64,000 bases of DNA. Origin: Ischnura elegans (taxonomy: Eukaryota > Arthropoda > Insecta > Odonata > Coenagrionidae). The stretch is taken from contig NC_060259.1 in NCBI RefSeq assembly GCF_921293095.1, positions 7,936,001 to 8,000,000 of the forward strand, given 5' to 3'. Numbering within the stretch: the stretch's first letter is position 1; every line of letters starts with the position of its first letter. A program made the translations under genes and the position numbers. Positions 12,461-24,309 of the stretch are shown here, one piece after another. The notes under the pieces are model-generated. The model was given only the letters and a program-made list of their open reading frames with translations, was not told the DNA's origin and made no database searches.

Positions 12461-15400
12461 AAATAGCAAATGCTCAAACAAAATAAAGAATCGCATTTAT
12501 TAAATCATCATCGTAGTCCTCGGCCTGTCATCAGGCGAAGCGAAAAGGCAGCCATCGGATGGATTCCTGAAATGAACTGATGCGACCGATTGATTATTCA
12601 ATACGAAAGTGAGAAATGCTACGGCAGAATATTTCAGCGTAAACATGTCCAGATAGAATGGAAACGAGGCTTGGGCGATCCACGGGCCCTCGTGCGGTGA
12701 CGTAAAACCGTCCGCCGGCTCCCACGGGCGAGTGCAAATCACCCGAATCAAATGAAAACGCCACACCCTTCCGAAAACACCACCGAGGAAAGGAATAAAC
12801 TCAAATGGACGCTGCACATTAAAATTTGTAACAGTAAAGAAACGCGGAATTTCATAACAGGACAGAATACTACATGCCATCAGAGGGAAATACTCACGTT
12901 GGACTTCTCTAGTAACTACTTTTCTTCATAAAGGTGTACGATATCCCGTCGAAATCTCACGTAATCAGGGAATACTTTAAAAGTTTTCGCTAACTATGGG
13001 AGACGGTCATGAAACTAGCGTTGATAGACAAATGTGGGCACAACAAAATTTGGGAAAGTCTTAGTCTCAAATGATCAAAATTAATATTAATAAATAATTC
13101 AATAAATAGAATATTTAGCGACAAGATATTCAAACACCTTAAGAACCACCTCCGTAAGGATAAATTCCTCGTTTAATGGAAAACTCAAAAAAAAAGCGAT
13201 GAAAATACCACTTGGAGAGAGAATTTCTGAATGAAAAAAGAACCCACATCCGCTCACGATGCATTTAATCAGAGATTCATCAGTACTCGTCTCCTATTTC
13301 AACGACGCAATACAACACAGTTATTCCATCACATAGTGTGACACAGTGGTACGTAAAATTTCATGGAACTGTAATGAATAATTCAATGGTGAAAGCAAAG
13401 TCGGAGTGCAATGAAGGCGCTAGAAAAGTCCACGGATGCGTCGATTTGCCGGGACGCGGGAAAATGCCGAAAGCGAGGGCCACGAGGGGGAGGAGAAGGG
13501 GTGGTGACCAGGGGCCGTGCTCCAGCGTGACACACGGCCCGTTGTTTGTCAAACGCCAGGGGCGGCACCACCTGGTGCATCACCCCTGGGAGTGCGCCTC
13601 CACCGTCATCACGGCGAAATGCGATTGGGGCGATGGAGAGACAAGTGACTAACGACACGCGCACGAGCACCAACGCGGCAGCGATGACCATTCACTCGAT
13701 GGGGGCGCACCCTCCCCCGTGATACCTCACCCTCCCTTCGCGCACCAACGCCCAAATGGAAACCGCTGGCGAGCGATACTCGGGCGGTAGGAATAATCAA
13801 TTAAGCGAATTTTGAAATGCACTGAAAAATGGGTGGGCCCACCACATGGCCCAGTTTCAATAAACCATGCGCTTAACTAAGAGGAACAATCACGTGGGCA
13901 TGGCAATACCATTCAGCGCATCCGTGGGGCGCACTCTGCGCTACGTCTACGCTAAGTAACAACAAATTGCAAAAGCAACGATGTAGGAAGAAAAACATAC
14001 GAGTGAAATGACGGAGGAAATGACACTACCACGGTACACTACACTTTAATGTAACCAACCAAACTACAACTAACTCAAACCCGCGGCTAGAAAAATCTGC
14101 CGACGGCTAGCATGCAACGAAACTAATGACTACAATGTAATGGATAACTACTACTTAATAACTACAACTGGGTAACTGCAATATAATACAACAATAATAA
14201 GCTTCTGATAGCCAACGCCTTTATCACTATAGAAGGTATACGGCAAGCAACGCATAAAAAATGTTTACAGACATACAAGTAAAATAGAATCGAGGGTGTC
14301 GACATTAAATATTACCCTTAAAACGAAGCAATCAACATCACTGATCACTGCCTAATTCTCCATATTACCAGAAATGTTAATGAAATAGAGCAACAGTAAT
14401 AACTTCGCCTTGATGACTATACGCACGTTGTGGACAATTTATTACCTACTGAAAACATAAGAGCTTTGAAGCGACAACAAATGATAATTATATACCAATC
14501 TCCACCTAGAGACGAATTTCTGCCGAGATGATAATTTTCATCATCGAATTTTGGTAATCTCACAAGCCAACGAGCTTAACAAACGATAAAACGGGCTTGA
14601 TCAAAATGACGAAGGAGAGACAGAAGAGAGGCCCTTAATGGCGAGTGGAATGAAACGCGAAAATAACATGCTTAAATAGCAATTAGAGTATCGACACTCA
14701 ACAAAATGATCAAAGCATGTGCAAAACACTAATCGAGCTGATTGGATCCGTGGGAAGGGAGGGACGCCGTCCATGCACCTGCCACCCCACCAGTGGATGA
14801 GATCCTTGATTTTATAAGCCAGCGACGGCCTCCCAACGGCATTGACAAATGATTTCAATGCCCGAAAAATTCTTCACTCAGAACTGGTATAAATTTCGAA
14901 ATAATTTCTGCAAAACGAATTCATATTTTCAACTTTAGATTAATTAACATCCTTCAAAATAAAAACATGGTAAAAATGTCACAGACTACGACCTTAAAGA
15001 GTGGAACGACGGTAACGCCATTAAAACGCATTCACAACTCGATTCGGAAACGAAAACTATTTCTCTAATTAAAAATAAATTCGGAGGTATGCCAACATCA
15101 GAAAAACTGTCTAACACTCAGAAACCAAAATTAACCATAACTGGTGCAAAAAAATGGCAGCTCATTTATTTTGGAATATCAGTCGGGGAAACGTGCAATG
15201 AAGGAGATCACAGGATGTTGAAAACCCGTTAAGAGGATAAAAACGGCAAAAAATCCTAACATCATGCAAATATCACAGGGGCGAGATCATTAACATTGAA
15301 ATTTTAATTAAATGAAACGCAATCATAGATTGCGAAAAGTTCACTACACTAAAAATTACCAAATTATGAACTTCAAATGCTTTCAAAACAAAAAAAGCTA

Positions 15401-16469
15401 TAATCATGTAAGATATTTTAAGTTTTAAATAATCACTCCCAAATAATGATAATAAAAATAGTATGCACTCCAAAGCAACGTTCGATAAATACAATGTAAA
15501 CAACGTATTAAATTAAGCATCAGCAACCTGATTTTCCCTTCAAAGGTCTCAGTTCCAATTTAACTAGATGACTGGAACAACCATTGTTCAAGTTACAACC
15601 GCAATATCGACAAAAAAAACTGTCCTTGAAATGGAAAATCAATTACTTATGAACACTCGACGTCACGCCGACTACATAGCTAAATACGAAATTTAACTGG
15701 CACAATTACTCTTATTACAATCGTTCGCATGCTACTCTCCATCAGTTGATGAAGACGTCTTCGAGGGAAATTTATGATGGATTTATATTTTCCGAAACAC
15801 AGGAGGCAAAACGAAGAACAAGAATCGCTGTACTTCGAGAAGCATCGTCTTCATTCCAACATCCACACATATAAATGAGCATTGATTAAAAGAAGGAATA
15901 AAACAAATGTAAACTGACTCCTCGCGTAAAGAAGGTGTACACAGGAAAACCGAACATAATCCGAAATCAGAAACGTTGCAATGCTCGACACCACGGGAAA
16001 CAGTTCAATTTGATGCGAGAGATAAAGCAGCAGAGGTTTCAGCGCGCCGTGACCACTATCGCAGTCCACGTTCGGCAGCAAACAAATGGATTCTTTAGAT
16101 AACCACCAACAGATGCGACAGTGGAAATGACTCCAGCGGGATACTGATGTAAGTGAAAACGCGACCGCGGCAAACAAGGCAAAATTGAGTTTACGGCACG
16201 GCAACATTTCGTGCACAAAGAAAGGCACGAAAACCACAAGCGAAAAGCAAAAGAAAGGCGGGAGAGTAAATGGGTGCAAACATTGCACGACAAGCCCGTC
16301 GTTATTCAAACTTTTGCAAACGACGACGTGCCGTCCACCACACACAACACCACACACATCGATGCTGCCGAAACAGAAATCGCAGCTACACCGCCGAAGG
16401 GATACACTAACATAACACAACTCAACACTCATTTTAAGCATTTACACTCTTGGACAAAAACATATAACT
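12461..16469. other. Stretch without a recognised gene
   Basis: Contains a CpG- and GC-rich patch at 13.4-13.8 kb and otherwise AT-rich DNA. The long minus-strand open frame at 15851-16441 has an implausible composition rich in Cys, Phe, Leu and Val and no recognisable domain. Confidence 0.4.
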
Positions 16470-16545
16470 ACATAATACCCTGCGAGCCACCTCTAGCGTG
16501 TTTGGCAGGGGGTGATCAATCACCAGCATGAAGCATGCAATTGGA
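16470..16545 (+). repeat. Dispersed repeat copy B with internal dyad
   Basis: This is the second copy of the family at 12392-12460. Its core is TGGCAGGGGGTGATCAATCA followed by CCAGC, with GGTGAT and ATCACC forming a short hairpin. Confidence 0.6.
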
Positions 16546-17599
16546 AACATAGAAAAAAACATTAATTAAAGCTACGAGCACACATTTACACTTTTCACAA
16601 CACATCACAAACGACGACAAACATAAACAAAGAAAAGATAGAAAGAGCAACCACGCATCAATTCCTCGGCGTAAATATCGACCGCAAATTGTCTATCAAT
16701 CGCATTAAAATGAGTCTTTTGTAAGCAATCTCCTAACCTTCCTCCCCCACCACCACCTCCCACAGTTCAAGGATTCGCAGCTGCACAAAAGCCTCATTCG
16801 CCCTGGGGCAAATCGAAATCCATTGAACTCGACGCAATACGCAAGCATCATTTATTTAATTATTAAAAAACAGCCGATATAGTCTTTACATTGAATATAA
16901 AACTTATAATCTCCAGCGTAAACAAATGTAAACTATAAAAATAATATAAAAAAAACAATATACAGGTGAAGAAGGCATTTCGAAATCTGATAAATAATAA
17001 GGTCCAGGCTGAAGGGCACTACTAACACACATTTCTTACAGATTTAGGGATTACGATGGAAGTATCACAACTACGGACACATTGCCCGAGCAAATCACTC
17101 TTCCGTGAGCCAGTCCTATATCGGACCACTATGTACTCTTCCATCTGCGATTTAAAGACAAAAATACAAGTTTGGCATTTAAAGTTAAAATAAAAATGAT
17201 ATTGAAGAGGAAAAAATCAAATATATCTATATATATAAAAGAAAGTCGAAAATCGTGTTAGTTAGAACACTTATAATTCGAGAACGGCTGCACCGATTTC
17301 AATGAGATTTGGTTCTTTGGATTCATATCAGGCCTGGATAACATATAGGCCATTAAAAAAAGGATAATTTCACAAAAAAAAATTCATCTCTTTCCTATGG
17401 ACATGCTTTTAGGAGTTATAGTAACACAACAATTGATAAGTCGGTCAAAACTACAAATTAAATACTTTGTTTTGTTTTTACCACTTTAATAACTGGATTT
17501 AGTAACAATATAACATTTTAATTACTAAATATATTCAAAATATTAATTAAATTGAAATTACATTTTAAAAATATAATTCGAGCTAATTGTAAGCCCAGC

Positions 17600-18366
17600 C
17601 GTGGCCCAGCTCGAGTTGACACTTCACTACCGTGTTTGTAAACAAATCTCCAAGCAATTGTTGACAAACGGTAATGCCCGTGTTCCTGTCGAGGAATCGA
17701 GTAGTTTTAACTCATTTCCTTGGAATGATTGCAAATTATTTTCAACGGAAGGTGCGCTCATCAACAAAGGGTTCCAGAATATGATTGATCACCAAAAGAA
17801 TCAAAGATGGTTGATTTAGCGAGCCAAAACGAAGATGTGGATGACTAAAACGAGGTAAATTCAAATAGTTCGTACTCTGCATGAATTCGAATCTTTTAAA
17901 TGTGTAACAAACGAAGATGAAATCACCAACTATCTATGTGAATATTTTAAGCCCTTGGACGTACCTGGCTTACCAAGGCACGATTTACAGAAAAATGTAG
18001 TTTCTGTGTTCATGATCTTTCGAAGCCTAAACCAACTACAACTATCCAACGGAACGTGTTTGGCGATTTAAAAAATTGGTAATGAATGTGATTCACGCAA
18101 CTTTACTCAAAGGAAAATTCAAAGGTGAGGAAGTCCTCATTCCGTAGATTCCATGATCTCAACTCATCTGCCCTTTTGAGCTTAAACGTATTCAATTTCC
18201 AATTCGTGTTGCATTCGTGATAACGATTAAAAAATCGCATGGTCAGTCTTTCAGTTTTTGTGTTGTTTGTGCTCATGTGCTAATGAAAACCCATGATTTT
18301 CTCATGGTCAATTTAACGTGCTATGTTCACGAGTCGATAAACCATCCTCTGTATTTCTTCCTTCGC
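17600..18366 (+). pseudogene. Helitron helicase (Pif1-like C-terminal part) pseudogene
   Basis: Read across frameshifts and stops, this encodes the end of the Helitron Rep/helicase protein, whose helicase part unwinds DNA during rolling-circle transposition. Recognisable blocks in order are an INKGFQNMI-type segment (about 17.75 kb), NEDEITNYLCEYFKPLD and VPGLPRH (17.92-17.98 kb), an LNQLQLSNGTCLA segment matching the N.P.LCNGTRL block (18.03-18.07 kb), the Pif1-family AITINKSQGQSF-like block in frame-shifted form (about 18.21-18.26 kb), and FSHGQFNVLCSRVDKPSSVF (18.30-18.36 kb), which matches the terminal HGQLYVACSRV motif. At least six frame breaks are present. The hAT MITE at 18369 cuts it just after the last motif. 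The Rep nuclease half is missing. Confidence 0.9.
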
Positions 18367-18368
18367 TT

Positions 18369-18664
18369 CAAGTGCGTAGCTAGGATAGGGGGTTTTGGCG
18401 GTTTTGGGCGCAGCTAATACTACGGGTCTGTAGGGTATAGAAAACTCGCTAAGGTAAGCGAGAAGTGTGGGGGCGCTTCCCCCAGACATTTTTTAATATA
18501 CATGGTTCAAAATAGTGGGTTTTGCGGCTGTGTGAATAGTTAAATATGTTTTGTTTGTTAGTCATCCGTCCCCCTAATGTTAATAACAAAATCTTTCATA
18601 AAAAATCTCTAAGCTCTTGGGGGGGGGGGTCTATCCCCCAAAACCTCCTCTCGCTGCGTCACTG
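18369..18664 (+). mobile_element. hAT-type MITE nested in the Helitron
   Basis: The 296-bp element starts CAAGTGCGTAGCTAGGATA and ends, read on the other strand, CAGTGACGCAGCGAGAGG. It is flanked by near-identical 8-bp duplications, CTTCGCTT (18361-18368) and CTTTGCTT (18665-18672). The 8-bp duplication and CA(G/A)NGNCGYA ends are typical of hAT non-autonomous elements. Its interior is similar to the fragment at 50239. Confidence 0.85.
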
Positions 18665-19362
18665 CTTTGCTTCGCTATATTTATTTAGCTTCATCCGCTT
18701 CATCTTGCGCCTGATAACAAAACAAAAACTGTTTTTTATCAGAAGGTGCTTGACGCAAGACATTAAACCCGAATGTGTAGGGCTCACCGTGGTGCGTTTA
18801 CGCATGCAGTACGTTTACGCAGTGCATTTTTTCCAAACAGAGATACTAAAACTGGCGCGCCTTAAGTCATTTAATGCGAATGCTGCCTCATAGGGGCTTT
18901 TCTTGCACGATTTTGAGCATCAGTCAAGCGTCGGTCTGGGGTTGTGTCAACCTGCCCCCTGAATGGGCCAAGTGTATGCAACAGACTTGGACCAAAAAAC
19001 ATTTCTTTACAGCTAATAACGCAAATAGCCAACAACTGAATGTGTATAATTTTTATTTCATGAACTGCTTTATTAAACCACAATGCCCAAAATTTCTTAA
19101 GCTAAAACGTAAGAAAATTTGTCGAAAAAAATCCGCGTAAACGTGCTCCGATCCACCCTATGTGGATTCAATAAAGAAAATGTCTTTCTGACAAGCAATT
19201 TTGGTACTCATTTACGTAGTTTTATTGAATTTGTATCCTTATTTTATTATAATAAATTAAACATGATTAAAAACGATACAGCCGCTCTTGATTTATAAAT
19301 GGTGTAAGTAAACTGCAAGGTCATTGATTGTTAGGCGGTACGAAGTTCGCCGGGTCAGCTAG

Positions 19363-22300
19363 TATTTTTATACAATTCAAAAATTGCTAGGAATTAATAT
19401 TTCCCTAATTTATGCGAGAGTGTTGCTGTTTAATTGCAGTTAGTTTTAAATTATCTTTTTCTCACAAACCACTAAAATCGACCACGCAAACGAACGCTAA
19501 AACAAATATTTTTTTGTTTTGCTGACCGGTTTAGTGGTGGGGTGGTTTAGTGGGCTCACACACAATACACACGACACAGCAAGAGCAAACGCGCCAATAA
19601 ATCATTGATACTGTTTTCAGAAAAGGATTGTCATGGACGTAATGATACGATGACACGTATTCTGCAAATAAAATCCATGCAAGGAAACAAAACTAAATTT
19701 TCAATGGGTTACAATTGAAAAACATATCACGAAAAATATGAAAAACACGAAAAGAAATCTCCAGCACAGCTCAAAAAAGGTGTTAAGCCCACGGTAGATT
19801 AAAAAAAAAAACTTTCGACCACGACCGCATCATGGCAACGCTAAGGCCCCAAACTTCTCAGAGGCCGCCACAAGAGCGGGACTTTAAGAGGAAGAACGGG
19901 CAAATGACAACAACAAAAGTTAAGGGCAGAAGACGAGCTAGAGGACGAGGGGGAATTAACGAGGGAATAAATGATAAATCCCGCACGACTAAATCTAATT
20001 AAAACTCAACGTTAGCTCGTCGCACGAAGACCGTGACTGCGACCGACAAAAGCGTTGAACAAAACTAAGCCGTAACGGAAGGAGAGAGTTTCGGCGAGTT
20101 TTCATTTCACCCGATTTTATTTCCCCACTTATTCTTCAAGTGAAAATTTTCAAAGGCCGAAATTACGAGTTTGAAAACGAGCTCCTCCCACCCCCCGCGA
20201 AATTGTCAGAAATTAAGATTCTCTGCAGCCGGGGACGGAGCCACACACCTCCCCCTTCTCAGCAGATTGGGGCCCAAAGCGTTTGGCGGTCGACTCCAGC
20301 CATGCGAGAACGGATTAATTAGGCAGCTAAAGGGCGGCAGTCACGGGGCGAAGGCAGCCACCAAAGGCCGCACCAGCGCTCCTTTTCCCTCACCCACCCT
20401 CAAAATCACCCACAAAAGGTTACGCAAAAATTACCGATCCCAACCATCCAACATAAAATAAAACTGACCCTCTATCGATGCATGTTTCGTCTTGGTGCAA
20501 CTACTTCCCACGAAGATAAAAATCTTTCATTTGCCTTTATTTTCAAATGGACTGGATGAATTTCCCGAATGTTTTCAACGGGTTGAGCGGCTCAGATCTC
20601 TAGCGTTTCCACGCCCAAAGCATTCCTCTCCATCTCACGGTGAATGGTAGTGCAGTACAATACTTTCATTTTATTACTAACGACCATATTACGAAGACTC
20701 CACTTAGGGATGCCAAATTTGGGACTCTTACACATGAGGAACTAAAGAAAATGTCCCGCTGATGAGAGAAATAATGGGTGAACATACTTATACGCATCCC
20801 TGACAGTTGAAGTGGATGAAGCCGTTTTGAGGACCACGACAGTCACCGTGATAACGACGAAAGACTTGTGCGGCCAAACTACAATAATGATATACCGACT
20901 CACCACGTTTGAATCTCAAAAGCAAATACATTTCAGTCAGCAAGGTGACGAATCGGGCACCATATGCATCGCTCCCAGCAACAAAATTTCGTCGACACCA
21001 CAAATTACTTCGCTGAAAATATCGTGTACTGAAAAAAAAACCCGATCACCACATTGACGTAACAACTTTACCGTTGCATAACCGGAACGTATTAAAATCT
21101 CCATACATATAGCGGGCAAGTGGTGTTATAAATAGAGAGGTTTATATTGCGAAGCAATATACGGCAGCCAACGAATAATCCAGGCAATGGGGATGGAAAG
21201 AGTAATTAAGCTAAAAATAATTACGACAAGGAAAGTCGAAAATTTAAGTAACTGCAATGAAACATTTATAAATAAACAGAACGATATAAATTTGAAAACT
21301 CAAACAAAGGGACAGCACTCGTTTGACTCGTTTGGGAGCTAGAACGTATCATTTAATGGCTAAGAAAATAACCCAAGTAGTAATCTTTCTATGGCCCAAG
21401 CATAATAGTGAGCTCGTACACACACGTGGACCAGAGTGAACTGAAGACCTATTGTGGCTCAGCCAAAATATGAAGTTTCTTGACTACAACGCCACGGGAT
21501 AGACACGATTTATCATCATTATAGACTGATTTCTTAACTGCCCACGGATAACCTACGACAATCTATTTTGAAAAATATGAAAAGAGGCAGCTAGCGATAC
21601 CTAGACAATTGCAGATGATGTTCTCCCAAGTAAAAAATAGCCCCAGTTTCAACCCCCTCCAGCATAACGATTTGGGGGGGCCTGGGGATTTCGAGGGGAC
21701 TGATTCCCTCAAGTGATCTGGCCATCGTTTTCTAAAATTATCAAAGACAATCGCAGATGCCGCGTCGCTTTGCACGTCCTTGACGTTTCGTGAAAGCAGC
21801 CGTGAGAGACAAATGTTTCACGGGACGGGATTTCCACCGGGTCAGGTTCTCCAACTCCATCTCGGCCGACGTTTCGATGGGCGAGTTATCCATCGTATTC
21901 AGGGCACATAACGGACATTAAAGGTGAATGATCCTCCAACGATATTTCCGACCATTAGGTGATTACTGTGGATTTTTGACAGCCACAGAGGATGAATTAA
22001 CTACACAAACTAGAGCAAAATGACAAAACACGCCTCAATAAAAGGTTATTAGAGCCTAGCAAAATTTCACACGTAATCACTACAAATAATTACTCTGAAA
22101 TACAGCAAGAGACTACAGAATCAGATTTTTATGAGAAACAAGATCATCACACCACAATGCGCTAATAATCAGAATAAAGGATCTTCAACAATAGTTTTGA
22201 AAAATAAAAACCAAAATCAATGTAGTTCGCACCTTACCAGACTTCCTCTGTAAAGCCACATGATGTAAATGGGACACTCAAGACACTCCCCGTTGAGCCT

Positions 22301-22984
22301 AAGCCGATATGACAAGTCTTTATCCTAAAAGTGAACACAGGAGTAAAGATGGCAGCACTGTAACTCCGGACCGCCTGCGGGCCCACCAAATAGCCACCTC
22401 TGGAGGGATAACGGTGCATAAGCATCAACGAAGGGAAGAAAAAACGATGAGTCATTGCACTATATGAAATCGAAGAAACGATCAGCTCCATCCATCAGAT
22501 GTCTTACGAACCAAGAGAAAATTGCAATACTGATATGCACAAAATATTCCTTTTAATACGCGCAAGATGGAATAGAAAGCTAAGGCCATGATATCACTCC
22601 GATTTTCTCCCATTATCCTCAACAAAGGGGATTTAAGGAACATTTTTTATTAAATTTTTTAAAACAATTTTGGTTAACTAACTAAGGTTTTCATAATGCC
22701 TATTTAAAATTTTGCGGAGTATAAAAACAGGATATAACGTATTCCTTCATTCAAGACTACAGGATTCACTAAAACGTTATAATGGCCTACTAAACATAAT
22801 TTTAAGTTCCACGAATTTGTCAAGTTATGGTCACGGCAGAATCAAGCTCCGGTTAACGCTAACCAGATATAATAAAAACGGCCCCATCAGAACACAGGTT
22901 AAGAAACCGATGGAAGATTGTGAGCAGCATGAGCGAGAAAAATCATGAAGACGGGTGACAAAAATACATCGATATTATCATTTA
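19363..22984. other. Stretch without a recognised gene
   Basis: Mostly AT-rich, with A-runs near 19.8 kb and a small TATATTGC-GAA-GCAATATA hairpin at about 21.15 kb. No coding signal was recognised. Confidence 0.4.
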
Positions 22985-23860
22985 AGTATTCAGCCGGTTG
23001 TCGTAGGTTTGCAAGTAGCATTTGGCCAATTAGTCCACCCCGCGCCCCTCCCCTCACGGACTTCCCTCTTCAATTCATCATTACGCCTCCTCCCTTCCAT
23101 TCTATCTAAAAATCCTCTTCACTTCCTTCCTCTCCCAAATTTACGATTTACCCTCTATCACCGTTTCCAACATCCCCTCCCGATAAGTACTCGCTCCGAT
23201 AAATACCTTATTTCTCCTCCGTATGTCATCTAGAAGCCGCCTCTCCTCACCCACCACGTCCAACACTTCGTCGTTTTTCCTCCTTTCCGTCCACTTCACC
23301 GTCTTCATTCTTCTCCACTCCCACATCTCGAACGCCTCCAACGTCTTCTTTTGTCCTCCTTCCGCACCGTAAAGCGCTACACCCTACATCAAACTCTTCA
23401 CTAGCCTTTTCTTCAAACTCTTACATAGCGATCCTCCCATCCGTTCTATCCTGTTCGCTTCCTTTGGTAACGAATTTTTATTTCTGATATCCTTACAACT
23501 GAGTCCGTTTTCCTCTAAAGCGCTGCACAAATAGTTGAAATGATCAACCTGCTTTATGAAACCGCATAACTACGGTCTCCGAGAGATTAATCCTTATGCC
23601 ATACTAGTCAAAATGCTTGTCTAGCGCATCCACTAAAACCTGCAGTCCTCCCGCAGACTGGCTAATGAACGCCTTATCCGCGAACCTTACTGATTTGAAT
23701 GTCATTCATCCGACTTAAACAACTGTTTCCAACTCATTCCACGCCGCCCTTACCATCTCCTCAGCGTAAACGTTAGAAAGCGACGGCGCAGAACCTTGTG
23801 TCACACCTCGGTCAATGTTTGAACATCCCGATTCTCCGTCGGCTTCCGTCATTACGCACT
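22985..23860 (-). pseudogene. Non-LTR retrotransposon RT fragment, frameshifted
   Basis: The minus strand reads GVTQGSAPSLSNVYAEEMV at 23740-23805, which matches the RT domain block usually written GVRQGCxLSP..FNxY. Downstream come a degraded RFADKA (for RFADD), a hydrophobic block, and EAFEMWEWRRM and KWTERRKNDEVL, the tail domain of the same LINE type as the fragment at 50795-51240. The final part also matches that copy. Multiple stops and frameshifts make it inactive, and the endonuclease part is absent, so it is truncated at its 5' end. Confidence 0.85.
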
Positions 23861-24248
23861 CTGTGTCACATACATATTAAGATTGTGTCGTCTATCCCTC
23901 CAATCTACGCCCATTTTCTTAATACCAATATATTTCATCAATTATTCTAAGCAATCAATGGTTTTTAAGGATAAAATTAGGCTAAAAACAGAATCTCACC
24001 TAAGAATGGCGATGAAAGACTTCAAATTCCGATTAACTTTCTTACGTACTCATGGGTTGATTGCTAATCAAACCAGACCTTAAGATCTGCTACAACAGGC
24101 GAAATTCAGACTGACATAATAATTCCCAGGCACACTCAAGACCTTCAAAACGATATTATACTTTAATATAACCCGTAACCGATTCCGACTGAATACTAAA
24201 GAATGAAATCAACTGATTTGTCGTGACTTGGTGGAACGATGACATATT

Positions 24249-24309
24249 CATGGTGAAGCAAAAAACCGGTACGGTTTGTGGAACAGTACTGGGTTTTTGC
24301 TTCACCATG
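24249..24309. repeat. Strong 61-nt hairpin
   Basis: CATGGTGAAGCAAAAAACC at the left pairs with GGGTTTTTGCTTCACCATG at the right. Pairing continues inwards through GGTAC/GTAC with a few mismatches, leaving a terminal loop of about 10 nt. The stem is about 25 bp. Confidence 0.85.

Larger units (their letters stand above)
17226..19362 (+). mobile_element. Helitron (decayed, with nested MITE)
   Basis: The left end begins TCTATATATATAAAAGAAAG at 17226, directly after an A. The right end carries an imperfect GGCGGTACGAAGTTCGCC hairpin (19334-19351) followed by GGGTCAGCTAG, and a T follows at 19363. Helitrons insert between A and T, start TC and end CTRR a few bases after a short hairpin, so both termini fit. 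Inside are the remnants of the Pif1-type helicase (17.6-18.37 kb) and a hAT MITE (18369-18664). Many stop codons show the copy is inactive. DNA between the MITE and the right end carries no recognised coding sequence. Confidence 0.9.

Noticed and set aside
13338-13652. Plus-strand 104-codon frame in a CpG-rich patch
   Set aside because: Basic low-complexity text without a domain; the minus strand is open in the same place.
15851-16441. 196-codon open frame on the minus strand
   Set aside because: Composition is dominated by Cys, Phe, Leu and Val, no domain is recognisable and no splice sites of quality bound it. Open frames of this length can arise by chance on the strand opposite purine-rich DNA.
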